Source: Candidatus Woesearchaeota archaeon (lineage in GTDB: Archaea; Nanoarchaeota; Nanoarchaeia; Woesearchaeales; UBA11576). Taken from it: DNA of 9,004 nucleotides. The translations under genes and the position numbers were made by a program. This document shows, piece after piece, positions 1-6,266 of this stretch. Location of the stretch: the NCBI GenBank assembly GCA_013331125.1, contig DUGW01000044.1, positions 1 to 9,004 of the forward strand, read 5' to 3'. Position 1 is the stretch's first letter; the number at the start of each line of letters is the position of its first letter. Below the pieces are notes generated by a model that was not told the origin of the DNA, did not search any database, and worked only from the letters and a program-made list of their open reading frames with translations.

Positions 1-717
1 GACATAAACGCCAAGGAAGGCGACACTGTCAAGTTCACACCAGTCTGTACAGACCCAGACGGTGACAAGGTCACAATGAAGATAACTGGCTACATGACAA
101 CAGACTCCAAGAACCTTGGATATGATGACGAAGGCCAGCACCAGGTGACAGTCACCTGCACAGACACTGAAGGAGCTTCAGACACTGAGGACTTCATGGT
201 GAATGTGGCAGACCTGAACAGGCCGCCAACACTGGACGTCCCAGAGGTTGTGACAGTCAAGGAAGGCGAGACTGCTCACATCGCAGCTGAGGCATCTGAC
301 CCAGATGGCGACAAGGTGACAATAAGCTTCGAGGAGCCGTTCGACACAGCAGGCAACTGGAAGACCAAGAAAGGAGATGCAGGAACCTACACAATCAGCG
401 TGACTGCATCTGACGGCGCTAAGCAGGTGACCAAGCCTGTCAAGGTAGTCGTCCAGAAGGTCAACAATGCACCAAGCCTGCAGAGCATCAGGGACATAAC
501 AGTCCACGAGGGAGAGACAATCAACCTCAACCCAAGGGCAACTGATGCAGACGGCGACAAGGTGACCTACCAGTACAGCGGATGGATGTCAGGACCTACA
601 AAGACAACCGGCTATGATGACGCTGGAGAATACGACACTACTGTCACAGCAACTGACGGAAGTGACAGCGACACCATACAGGTCCACATCACTGTGCTGA
701 ACACAAACAGGCCACCA
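1..717 (+). repeat. Tandem protein-coding repeats, about 245 bp unit, three copies
   Basis: Three in-frame units cover about 1-228 (5' partial), 229-474 and 475-717. The best conserved block is the DNA for DGDKVT: gacggtgacaaggtcaca at 58-75, with near-identical versions starting near 304 and 550. The units have otherwise diverged at the amino-acid level, so this is an old domain duplication, not a recent tandem expansion. Confidence 0.8.
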
Positions 718-738
718 GTGATCACCAAGATACAGTAA
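1..738 (+). CDS. C-terminal part of a tandem Ig/cadherin-like repeat surface protein (5'-truncated)
   Basis: The frame is open from the first base and ends at TAA 736-738, giving 245 residues of a larger protein whose start lies outside the window. It consists of about three tandem beta-sandwich repeats of 81-82 residues. Each has an EG(D/E)T strand, an acidic D(P/A)DGDKVT motif (visible residues about 18-25, 102-109, 183-190), a Y/G-D-(D/A)-G turn, a TVTxTD strand and an NRPP or NNAP linker (about 73-76, 155-158, 236-239). This pattern is typical of cadherin-like/PKD/tandem-95 extracellular domains, where the acidic loops often bind calcium. The protein probably acts at the cell surface in adhesion or as an S-layer-like component, which is inference. 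It stops six residues after the last NRPP linker, as if at the start of another repeat, and has no C-terminal membrane anchor or sorting tail. Any signal peptide or anchor must lie upstream. The family is fairly certain; the exact role is unknown. Confidence 0.85.
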   Translation, partial: DINAKEGDTVKFTPVCTDPDGDKVTMKITGYMTTDSKNLGYDDEGQHQVTVTCTDTEGASDTEDFMVNVADLNRPPTLDVPEVVTVKEGETAHIAAEASDPDGDKVTISFEEPFDTAGNWKTKKGDAGTYTISVTASDGAKQVTKPVKVVVQKVNNAPSLQSIRDITVHEGETINLNPRATDADGDKVTYQYSGWMSGPTKTTGYDDAGEYDTTVTATDGSDSDTIQVHITVLNTNRPPVITKIQ

Positions 739-786
739 GACTCCGTCTTACTTGATCTAATCTTTTCAATTTTTTTATTATTTTCT
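734..786 (+). terminator. Hairpin plus T-tract terminator overlapping the stop codon
   Basis: A perfect 8-bp stem, AGTAAGAC (734-741) and GTCTTACT (745-752), closes a 3-nt TCC loop. A T-rich stretch follows at about 761-786, including a run of seven T. The TAA stop (736-738) lies inside the left arm. The T-tract alone is a normal archaeal termination signal; the hairpin makes it resemble a bacterial intrinsic terminator. Function is inferred from position and structure. Confidence 0.7.
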
Positions 787-824
787 TGATATTTCCGTGA
801 TAATCACAGTCAATCACCGAAATG

Positions 825-831
825 TTTTAAA
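825..831 (+). promoter_or_regulatory. TATA box for the receiver-domain gene
   Basis: The sequence TTTTAAA lies about 29 nt before ATG 857. This is the expected archaeal TATA-to-start distance if transcription begins at or just before 857 (leaderless). It is the main reason for preferring ATG 857 over the upstream GTG 797, which would lie upstream of this promoter. Confidence 0.5.
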
Positions 832-856
832 GGCCCAAATGCTTGCAGGTGCGATA

Positions 857-1300
857 ATGAATGATATGCCTCAGCTTGGGACCCATCTCATAAGGACTCT
901 TGATTCTCATATACTTGAATGTCATGATATCCTGCATGTAGAAGACGACTCCATGACGGCAGAGATTCTCGAGCTTTCCGCAGCAGGGAGGGAACTCTCC
1001 TACCATAATGTAAAGAGTCTTGAGGGTCTAGAGGAGTATCTTGACACAGGCAAGGCAAGACTATATGTCGTCGATGGAACCTTCTTCATGACAGATGATG
1101 ATGGCTCACCGACACGTAACTATGTCAATGCAGTGCTTCTCATACGCGCCCATGGGTTAAGACATGGATATGCCCCAAAGATTGTCGTCTTCTCAGGTGA
1201 TAACGACCTTAAAGAAGCAGAAGGGCTGGATGTGCGTGTCTACAAGAAAGGAAGGGACCGACCTCTTGAAATCATCGATGAATTCTTTCCGTTGATATGA
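857..1300 (+). CDS. Stand-alone response-regulator receiver (CheY-like) domain protein
   Basis: The protein has 147 residues from ATG 857. It shows the receiver landmarks in order: an ILHVEDD strand with the Mg-binding acidic cluster (E29, D30, D31), YVVDG with the presumed phospho-acceptor D73, VVFSGD with the switch Ser S113, and VYKKG with the conserved Lys K130. No output domain follows, so it is a single-domain receiver that probably works through protein-protein contacts after phosphorylation. The segment between the phospho-Asp and the next helix is longer than usual and contains TDDDG. No histidine kinase is visible in the window. The frame is also open upstream, with GTG 797 and ATG 839 as alternative starts; 857 was chosen because a TATA box lies 29 nt before it. 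It converges on the transketolase gene at 1335. Family assignment is by motif only, but the D/D/S/K set is complete. Confidence 0.75.
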   Translation: MNDMPQLGTHLIRTLDSHILECHDILHVEDDSMTAEILELSAAGRELSYHNVKSLEGLEEYLDTGKARLYVVDGTFFMTDDDGSPTRNYVNAVLLIRAHGLRHGYAPKIVVFSGDNDLKEAEGLDVRVYKKGRDRPLEIIDEFFPLI

Positions 1301-1334
1301 CCTCATCCTGATATTTAATGGTCGATATCCTGCT

Positions 1335-3371
1335 TTATCTCTTATGATGTGCCCTTATCGTAGATATCAGGCTCTCCTTATCCAGGACAGACATGCGGTA
1401 AAGGTCATCAGGTTTACCAGAATGGCTGAAGTTACGGACACCCATGTTCAGGACAAGAGGCTGGTTCCTGGTCCTGTACAATCGCGAGGTGACCACAGGA
1501 GCCATGCCTGTGAATGAACCCCCAAAGTTACCGACATAATGGTCTTCATAGGTCATCACAAACCTTGTGTTCCCGTCGACTGCAGTGTGGAAGATGCCAT
1601 CAGCAGGCTCAAGAGGGGTAGAACAGTTCACGACAGTGCAGTCAATCCCTTCCTTGTGGAGCTCATCAGCTGCAGAGACTGCCTTACCTATCAGGTTGCC
1701 ATAACTGAAGATGACGAACTCACTGCCATACTCACGGAGGACATCGACTTTGCCAGGACGCCACTGATAACTCTCGTCGAAGAAAGGCTCATCAGAGCCC
1801 TGCCGGGTTATGACAGGCATTGTCGAGCGGCCCATGGCCATGTGATGCGTGCCGTGATTCTGCGCCATGTAGTTCACGATGTGCTGCACCTGGTTGGCAT
1901 CAGCAGGGACAAAGGTCTGGATATCAGGAAGTGTAAGAAGATAGTTGATCTCCTGATGGGATGCGCCATCCTCGCCGACATCCAGGCCGCAATGGGTAGA
2001 GACGATCTTCAGGTTGGACCTGTTGAGGGAGTTCATACGCTGCTGACCATATACCTCACTCAAGGTGAGGACGCCGAAATCAGGCCAGAAGACAAGGACG
2101 CCTGGCTCTTGGGTAAGACCTGCGATGGACATCGAGCCAGCCATGGTGGCAGTGTGGTGCTCTGTTATCCCATTCTCGATGTAATTGTCCGGATACCTGT
2201 CCCTGAAACCTGTAAGGCCTACACTGCCTGCGAGGTCACAGTCGATGGCAGCGATCATGCAGCCATCAGGACGGGCTTTCCCGTCGGGAGTCATGTTGGC
2301 ATCTGCCAAGGCCTCAAGGGCAGACTTCCAGGCCTTGCGGCAGGCAGTCGGCTTGGTATAGAGAGTGAAAGGAGCAGGCCGGACCATCATCTTTATGCGA
2401 GGCATCGGATGATATTTCGGCGGAGCCTTCTTGCGTTCTTCCTGCGCATGCGCAAAACTGTCCCTTGCTTCATCCTCAGACATGCCGAGTTCAACCAGGG
2501 CATGGAGGGCATCCTTGCCATCAGCACTCTCAAAAGGAAGAGGCGCACCATGATACGCTGAAGTGTTTTCCATGAACGAGACACCTTGGCCCATGGTAGT
2601 ACGCATGCGCAAGGCATTAGGGCTATTGTTGATCGCGAACTCATACTCCTGGAATATCTCATGCAGGTCATGACCCTCCACATTCACAGGGCGGATGGAT
2701 GCATGCTGGAACAGGGACTGCTTGTCTACATGCATCCTCGAGTCAGTCGTGCCTGTTATCTGATAATTGTTCTCGTCGATGACAGGGATGATGTTGGTGA
2801 ATCTATGATGATTCATGGCCCTGAGGGCCTCCATGAACTGGCCCTTGGCAGTGCCGCCATCACCAGAGAAGACAAGATAAGGGGGAAGGGTTGCGTTCTT
2901 GCCCAGGAAAAGCCTGTCAGCATGGGCCCAGCCCACAGCGTCAGAGACGCCCTGGCCAAGAAGACCGCCATGTCTCGGTATGTGAGGCACTGCAAAAGTT
3001 ATATGACCTTCAAGAGGAGAACCTGCCTGACGGAAATGCCAGAGATCATCCTCAGGGAAGAAACCAAAAGCAGCCATGGTGGAGTACCAACCAGCAGAGT
3101 AATGGGCAGCATCATGGAAGAACTTGGGAGAGCCTTTAGCGAACGGGGACTCACGGTCAAGTCCGTGACGGAGAAGCTCAAACATGCCGACGACATAATG
3201 ATCAGCGGCGCTGAGCGGACCACCAGGATGACCAGACTGAGCAAGAGTGGTCATGAGGATGACATCCTGACGGACCCTTGTCGTAATGTCATGCAGAAGA
3301 CGGAAATCTTCTGTTGTCAGAGAAAAATGCTTATCTTTTGAACGTCCAAGAAGTTCTTCCAATTCAACCAA
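1335..3371 (-). CDS. Full-length, divergent transketolase-family thiamine-diphosphate enzyme
   Basis: The protein has 678 residues, the normal length of a one-chain transketolase. N-terminal half: SGHPGG (H48), AAHYS (H90), EGH (H123), LLGQG (about 137-141), the cofactor loop GDG (170-172) to ENN (200-202), and YHGAPL (H274). C-terminal half: the pyrimidine domain with the catalytic Glu in GITEHH (E404), GEDGASHQ (D468, H472) and MGRS, then a transketolase C-terminal domain from about 545. Such enzymes transfer two-carbon ketol units between sugar phosphates in the cytosol. Odd points: the cofactor loop reads GDGGTAKGQFMEAL, with Lys where transketolases usually have an acidic residue before the Gly, and ENN instead of the D(Y/N)N type, both closer to 2-oxoacid dehydrogenase E1 alpha. 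TTGPLGQG is altered to HGGLLGQG. The start is TTG (3371-3369), preceded by a GGGGGG ribosome site 8 nt away; the first internal ATG (codon 40) would remove conserved sequence. The fold is sure; the substrate is uncertain, because a second transketolase lies divergently next door. Confidence 0.88.
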   Translation of the reverse strand: MVELEELLGRSKDKHFSLTTEDFRLLHDITTRVRQDVILMTTLAQSGHPGGPLSAADHYVVGMFELLRHGLDRESPFAKGSPKFFHDAAHYSAGWYSTMAAFGFFPEDDLWHFRQAGSPLEGHITFAVPHIPRHGGLLGQGVSDAVGWAHADRLFLGKNATLPPYLVFSGDGGTAKGQFMEALRAMNHHRFTNIIPVIDENNYQITGTTDSRMHVDKQSLFQHASIRPVNVEGHDLHEIFQEYEFAINNSPNALRMRTTMGQGVSFMENTSAYHGAPLPFESADGKDALHALVELGMSEDEARDSFAHAQEERKKAPPKYHPMPRIKMMVRPAPFTLYTKPTACRKAWKSALEALADANMTPDGKARPDGCMIAAIDCDLAGSVGLTGFRDRYPDNYIENGITEHHTATMAGSMSIAGLTQEPGVLVFWPDFGVLTLSEVYGQQRMNSLNRSNLKIVSTHCGLDVGEDGASHQEINYLLTLPDIQTFVPADANQVQHIVNYMAQNHGTHHMAMGRSTMPVITRQGSDEPFFDESYQWRPGKVDVLREYGSEFVIFSYGNLIGKAVSAADELHKEGIDCTVVNCSTPLEPADGIFHTAVDGNTRFVMTYEDHYVGNFGGSFTGMAPVVTSRLYRTRNQPLVLNMGVRNFSHSGKPDDLYRMSVLDKESLISTIRAHHKR

Positions 3372-3379
3372 GCTTATCG

Positions 3380-3385
3380 CCCCCC
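3380..3385 (-). promoter_or_regulatory. GGGGGG ribosome-binding site supporting a TTG start
   Basis: On the minus strand, six G lie 8 nt before TTG 3371. The same hexa-G site precedes the histone start at 6921. It decides the start of the fused transketolase, since no ATG or GTG is suitably placed upstream. Confidence 0.5.
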
Positions 3386-3403
3386 TTTGATGAACTTGGT
3401 ATT

Positions 3404-3422
3404 ACTCCAGAAGGCTGGAAGT
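3404..3422 (-). promoter_or_regulatory. Inverted repeat in the transketolase divergent promoter region
   Basis: TCCAG-AAGG-CTGGA (3406-3419) is extended outward by ACT/AGT with one bulged base. It lies 33-51 nt before the TTG start of the minus-strand transketolase and downstream of a TATA-like TTTTTTAAAC (minus strand, 3441-3450). It could be an operator near the transcription start or a 5'-leader hairpin. The promoter assignment is tentative; AAATAAAAAC (minus strand, around 3421-3430) is an alternative TATA. Confidence 0.3.
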
Positions 3423-3479
3423 TTTTATTTGTTGTGATTGTTTAAAAAAGAGCAAGTCTGAGCCAGGTAATAAAACTGA

Positions 3480-3502
3480 TTTATAAGCATAAGATTTAAA
3501 AG
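3480..3502 (+). promoter_or_regulatory. TATA-like elements for the split transketolase operon
   Basis: Two candidates precede the operon: TTTATAAG near 3480-3487 and TTTAAAAG at 3495-3502. The second would start transcription near 3525, leaving a leader of about 10 nt that contains the AGGGGTGA ribosome site. A third TATAAAA at 3521-3527 is too close to the start codon to serve it. Confidence 0.4.
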
Positions 3503-3534
3503 TCAATCATCCTTGGGTCATATAAAAGGGGTGA

Positions 3535-4386
3535 ATGATGCATAGGTTGAATGATATCAAAGACCTGAAGCTGATGGCCAATACTGTCAGGCAGGACCTG
3601 ATAAGGATGCTGGCAGAGGCAGGTTCAGGGCACACAGCAGGCCCACTGGGAATGGCAGACATGATGACTGCACTGCGCCTCCACTTTCTACGCATAGACC
3701 CCAAAAACCCAAAAGACCCAGACAGGGACATACTCATACTCTCGAACGGACATATCTGTCCGCTCCAATATGTATGCATGGCAGAGGCAGGATTCTTCCC
3801 AAAGAAAGAGCTGATGACACTGCGAAAGTTAGGATCCAGGCTGCAGGGACACCCGCACAGGAAGTCATTGCCGGGACTCGAGACCACAAGCGGACCACTG
3901 GGATGCGGGATAAGCCAGGCATGCGGGATTGCTCTGGCGCATCGATATGACAAGAAGAAGAGCAGGATATTCGTCATGACATCAGACGGAGAACACGAAG
4001 AAGGCAACACATGGGAAGGAGTGATGCTCGCCGCAAAGTACGACCTGGATATCATAGCGATAATGGACAGGAACAGGATACAGATAGGAGGAGACACAGA
4101 GAAAGTGATGCCACTGGATCCTGTCAAGGAAAAATACAAGGCATTCAACTGGAAAGTGTATGAGACTGACGGCCATGACATGAAGAAGATAGTCAGCACA
4201 CTGCAGAAGGCCTTGAAGCAGAAAGGGCCTCGGATGATAATAGCACACACAGTGCCGGGAAAAGACATCAGCTGGATTGAAGGAGACCATACCTGGCACG
4301 GAAAGACACCGTCGAAAGAAGAGGCAGAGAAGATGCTCGAAGAGCTGGAGAAAGTAAGGTTCAAGATAATAGCAGACAAGCGCTGA
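3535..4386 (+). CDS. tktA: Transketolase, N-terminal (diphosphate-binding) subunit
   Basis: The protein has 283 residues and is the thiamine-diphosphate PP-domain half of a split transketolase, as in many archaea. Motifs in order: SGHTAGPLGMAD (H33), SNGHICPL (H73), GHPHR (H106), TTSGPLGCG (118-125), SDGEHEEGNTWE (150-161; the Ser-for-Gly SDGE form is familiar in split subunits), DRN (178-180, metal/cofactor Asn N180) and DHTWHG (H255). The active site needs the C-terminal subunit, encoded 7 nt downstream; together they should interconvert pentose, tetrose, triose and hexose phosphates. Start choice: an in-frame TGA (3532-3534) directly precedes ATG 3535, and a second ATG is at 3538. The AGGGGTGA ribosome site (3527-3534) abuts the first ATG, so 3538 or TTG 3547 may be the true start; product length hardly changes. 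SGHT replaces the usual SGHP. The symbol is generic for the split gene and is less certain than the function. Confidence 0.93.
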   Translation: MMHRLNDIKDLKLMANTVRQDLIRMLAEAGSGHTAGPLGMADMMTALRLHFLRIDPKNPKDPDRDILILSNGHICPLQYVCMAEAGFFPKKELMTLRKLGSRLQGHPHRKSLPGLETTSGPLGCGISQACGIALAHRYDKKKSRIFVMTSDGEHEEGNTWEGVMLAAKYDLDIIAIMDRNRIQIGGDTEKVMPLDPVKEKYKAFNWKVYETDGHDMKKIVSTLQKALKQKGPRMIIAHTVPGKDISWIEGDHTWHGKTPSKEEAEKMLEELEKVRFKIIADKR

Positions 4387-4393
4387 GGAAGAG

Positions 4394-5410
4394 ATGGAAA
4401 AAAGAGAGACAAAATCAGGGACGGGAATCAAGCTGGCAAAGCAGCTGAACTCTGGTATCTTTGATAAGCCAGAGCTAGGCTCTACACGTGACGGGTTCGG
4501 AGAGGCGATGCTGGAGCTAGGCGCAAAAGACAAGAGAGTCTGGGCATTATGCGCAGATTTGACAGAGAGTGTCAAACTCCATGCGTTCCAGAACAAGTTC
4601 CCTGAACGGTTCGTCGAATGCGGGGTCGCAGAGCAGAACACAGTCACAGTCGCTTCGGGATTGGCAGCTGTAGGGAAGATACCATACGCAGCAAGCTTCG
4701 CCACATTCATACCAGGAAGATGCTGGGAACAGATAAGGACGACGATATGCTACAATGATGTGCCGGTCAAGATAGTCGGAGGGCATGCAGGGATAACGAC
4801 AGGTGACGACGGGGCAACACACCAGGCGATAGAAGACATAGCGACCATGAGAGCGATACCGAACATGGTCGTCGTGGTTCCATGCGACAAGGAAGAGATG
4901 AGGAAGGCGACCATAGCCGCTGCCAATGTGGACAAGCCGGTATACCTGCGCATGGGAAGAGACAAAGTAGTCACGTTGACGAAAAAGACGACACCATTCA
5001 AGATAGGCAAGGCAGAGATATTCGTCGAGGGAAAAGATGTCGTGCTAGTTGCATGCGGAAGGATGGTCTATGAGGCATTGGTCGCAGCGCGTGAGCTGGC
5101 AGATCAGGGGATAAGCGCGAAGGTGATCAACTGCCACACAGTAAAGCCGCTGGATTCAAAGACACTGGTCGCAGCAGCCAAGAGCTGCGGAGCAGTCGTG
5201 ACATGCGAAGAGCACAACATAATGGGGGGACTTGGCGGAGCAGTGGCAGAGCTGTTGAGCGAGGAATGCCCGGTGCCGATAGTCAGGGTCGGAGTGAGGG
5301 ATGTGTTCGGAGAGAGCGGAAAACCCGGTGAGTTGATGAAGAAATACGGATTGACGAGTTCTGATATTGCCAAGGCAGCTAGAAAAGCGATCGGGAATAA
5401 GAGAAAATAA
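4394..5410 (+). CDS. tktB: Transketolase, C-terminal (pyrimidine-binding and C) subunit
   Basis: The protein has 338 residues and is the partner of the N-terminal subunit. The pyrimidine-binding domain contains CADLTESV (53-60), ECGVAEQN with the catalytic Glu E80 that activates thiamine diphosphate, and TGDDGATHQ (D138/D139, H143), which lines the substrate channel. YLRMGR (184-189) follows, then the transketolase C-terminal domain from about 205 with CEEHNIMGGLGG (271-282) and GVRDVFGESGKP. The fold also matches E1 beta and DXS C-terminal halves, but pairing with a transketolase N-subunit settles the assignment. It starts 7 nt after the upstream stop with GAGG as ribosome site overlapping that stop, so the subunits are co-transcribed and probably made in equal amounts. 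The split is not a frameshift: there are separate start and ribosome sites and no decayed sequence at the junction. Acts in the cytosol in the non-oxidative pentose phosphate pathway. Confidence 0.93.
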   Translation: MEKRETKSGTGIKLAKQLNSGIFDKPELGSTRDGFGEAMLELGAKDKRVWALCADLTESVKLHAFQNKFPERFVECGVAEQNTVTVASGLAAVGKIPYAASFATFIPGRCWEQIRTTICYNDVPVKIVGGHAGITTGDDGATHQAIEDIATMRAIPNMVVVVPCDKEEMRKATIAAANVDKPVYLRMGRDKVVTLTKKTTPFKIGKAEIFVEGKDVVLVACGRMVYEALVAARELADQGISAKVINCHTVKPLDSKTLVAAAKSCGAVVTCEEHNIMGGLGGAVAELLSEECPVPIVRVGVRDVFGESGKPGELMKKYGLTSSDIAKAARKAIGNKRK

Positions 5411-5446
5411 TTCTGATCTGCAGTTATCATCTGTCCTGTCCATACA

Positions 5447-5668
5447 TCATATTATTGACCTGGTCATGAGAAGGCGATATCTGTCCCATGACATCCTGTC
5501 CTTGTCCTTGCAGAAACCTATATCCTTCCTGTAATAGAGATGGGGTCGCATCTGCCTGAATACTTCAGGGTCATTGATATCGCCTTGGTGGAAGCCTGCC
5601 CTTGCCTTCTTCAGCTGAGCCTCCAACCTCAGCATCGTCATCTTGACCGCTCTCTTGCTGTTGTTCAT
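5447..5668 (-). CDS. Small basic hypothetical protein
   Basis: The protein has 73 residues and I do not recognise a family. It is rich in Lys and Arg, with a predicted N-terminal helix (about 3-25) and a second helical part around 57-70 (SWDRYRLLM); the middle contains GDINDPEVF and HLYYRK. There are no membrane segments or cysteine clusters (one Cys), so a small cytosolic nucleic-acid- or protein-binding role is possible, which is inference only. Support for a real gene: a TATA box TTAAAT lies about 27 nt before ATG 5668, the leaderless arrangement seen for other genes here, and the gene fits between the transketolase operon (convergent, 36-nt gap) and the divergent Lrp gene. The reading frame on the opposite strand in the same place looks like a shadow. 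Confidence 0.6.
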   Translation of the reverse strand: MNNSKRAVKMTMLRLEAQLKKARAGFHQGDINDPEVFRQMRPHLYYRKDIGFCKDKDRMSWDRYRLLMTRSII

Positions 5669-5691
5669 GCGGTCTATGTTTCGCTCGTGCG

Positions 5692-5699
5692 ATTTAAGC
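5692..5699 (-). promoter_or_regulatory. TATA box for the small basic protein gene
   Basis: The minus strand reads AGCTTAAATC. The centre lies about 27 nt before ATG 5668, predicting a leaderless transcript divergent from the Lrp gene. Confidence 0.5.
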
Positions 5700-5733
5700 T
5701 CTTTTGTGTTTTTGTCTTAATAATTTAGGTAGA

Positions 5734-5741
5734 TTTAAATA
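5734..5741 (+). promoter_or_regulatory. TATA box of the Lrp/AsnC gene
   Basis: TTTAAATA is centred about 27 nt before ATG 5764, so the transcript probably starts at the initiation codon itself. No ribosome site precedes the ATG, in agreement. Confidence 0.65.
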
Positions 5742-5742
5742 T

Positions 5743-5761
5743 CAGTAGAATAATTCTAGTG
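5743..5761 (+). promoter_or_regulatory. Palindromic operator, probable Lrp autoregulation site
   Basis: TAGAAT-A-ATTCTA (5746-5758) is a perfect inverted repeat. Two further complementary pairs (C-A ... T-G) extend it to 5743-5761 after one mismatch. It fills the space between the TATA box and the predicted start at 5764, where a bound dimer would block RNA polymerase. Both arms fit the arms of the E. coli Lrp consensus YAGHAWATTWTDCTR, but with 1 rather than 3 central bases. Autoregulation is common in this family; the assignment here is inference. Confidence 0.6.
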
Positions 5762-5763
5762 GT

Positions 5764-6225
5764 ATGCTTGACGCAAAAGACAAGAAGATACTGAACCTGC
5801 TGCAGAAGGACGGAAGGATGCTCCTGAAGGACATATCGCGCAAAGTGGGCCTGTCGATAGATGCGGTGCATAACAGGATGAAGAAGATGCAGGAGGCAGG
5901 GGTGTATTATCCTTCTATATTCATAGACCCAAAGGCGATAGGCTATCCCCTGATCATAGATGTCAAGGTGAAACTCAAGGACATAGACAAGAAGAGATAC
6001 GACCAGTTGATTGCGTACCTGAAGGACTATCCCAATGTCATAGAGCTGTTCACGGTCTCTGGAGACTATGACCTCACGTTGCCTATAATCGCGAAGGACT
6101 ATGACCAGCTGAACAGCATAAGCCTCGAGATAAGAAATAACTTCAAGGACATAATCGCAGAATGGAGATCGGGACTGAACCTGAAATTCTTCAAGTTCGA
6201 GGAGTATGATATGGAACGGTTATAG
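5764..6225 (+). CDS. Lrp/AsnC-family transcription regulator
   Basis: The protein has 153 residues, the family's normal length. N-terminal winged helix-turn-helix: LDAKDKKILNLLQKDGR (2-18) followed by the recognition region LKDISRKVGLSIDAVHNRMKK (about 21-41). A RAM/ligand-binding domain follows from about 62, with strands IDVKVKLK, VIELFTVSGDYDLTLPI (residues about 92-108) and a C-terminal FFKFEEYD. The GDYDL element corresponds to the conserved G-x-(Y/F)-D turn where small ligands such as amino acids bind between dimers. It probably works as a dimer, tetramer or octamer on DNA. It has its own promoter with an overlapping palindrome, suggesting autoregulation, and stands between a small divergent gene and a convergent membrane-protein gene. 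Its targets cannot be read from this window; the nearby transketolases are only a guess. Confidence 0.92.
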   Translation: MLDAKDKKILNLLQKDGRMLLKDISRKVGLSIDAVHNRMKKMQEAGVYYPSIFIDPKAIGYPLIIDVKVKLKDIDKKRYDQLIAYLKDYPNVIELFTVSGDYDLTLPIIAKDYDQLNSISLEIRNNFKDIIAEWRSGLNLKFFKFEEYDMERL

Positions 6226-6266
6226 GTCTTCGTGGTATGTGTTGGTGTCGACGAGAAAACAGATCA

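Noticed and set aside
1301..1334. Weak GATAT/ATATC inverted repeat between convergent genes as a terminator
   Set aside because: Arms of five A/T-rich bases with a long loop and no T-run are too weak to support.
1539..2561. Long plus-strand reading frame of 340 residues antisense to the fused transketolase
   Set aside because: It lies wholly inside the well-supported transketolase gene, has no family motif, promoter or ribosome site, and its composition is what a reverse-strand shadow gives. The same applies to the 2586-3341 plus-strand frame.
3451..3466. Direct repeat GAGC...GAGC in the transketolase promoter region
   Set aside because: Four-base repeats are expected by chance and show no symmetry or further copies.
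3521..3527. TATAAAA as the promoter of the split transketolase
   Set aside because: Transcription would start near 3551, inside the gene, and the next ATG (3574) would cut residues that align with normal transketolase N-termini.
4381..4396. Frameshift breaking a single transketolase gene into two
   Set aside because: The junction has a proper stop, a ribosome site and a start codon, both halves have complete domain boundaries, and split transketolases are standard in many archaea.
3507..4412. Minus-strand frame of 301 residues opposite the transketolase N-subunit
   Set aside because: It is Ser/Phe/Pro-rich low-quality protein without motifs, covering a clear transketolase gene on the other strand. 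The 3982-4710 minus-strand frame is rejected for the same reason.
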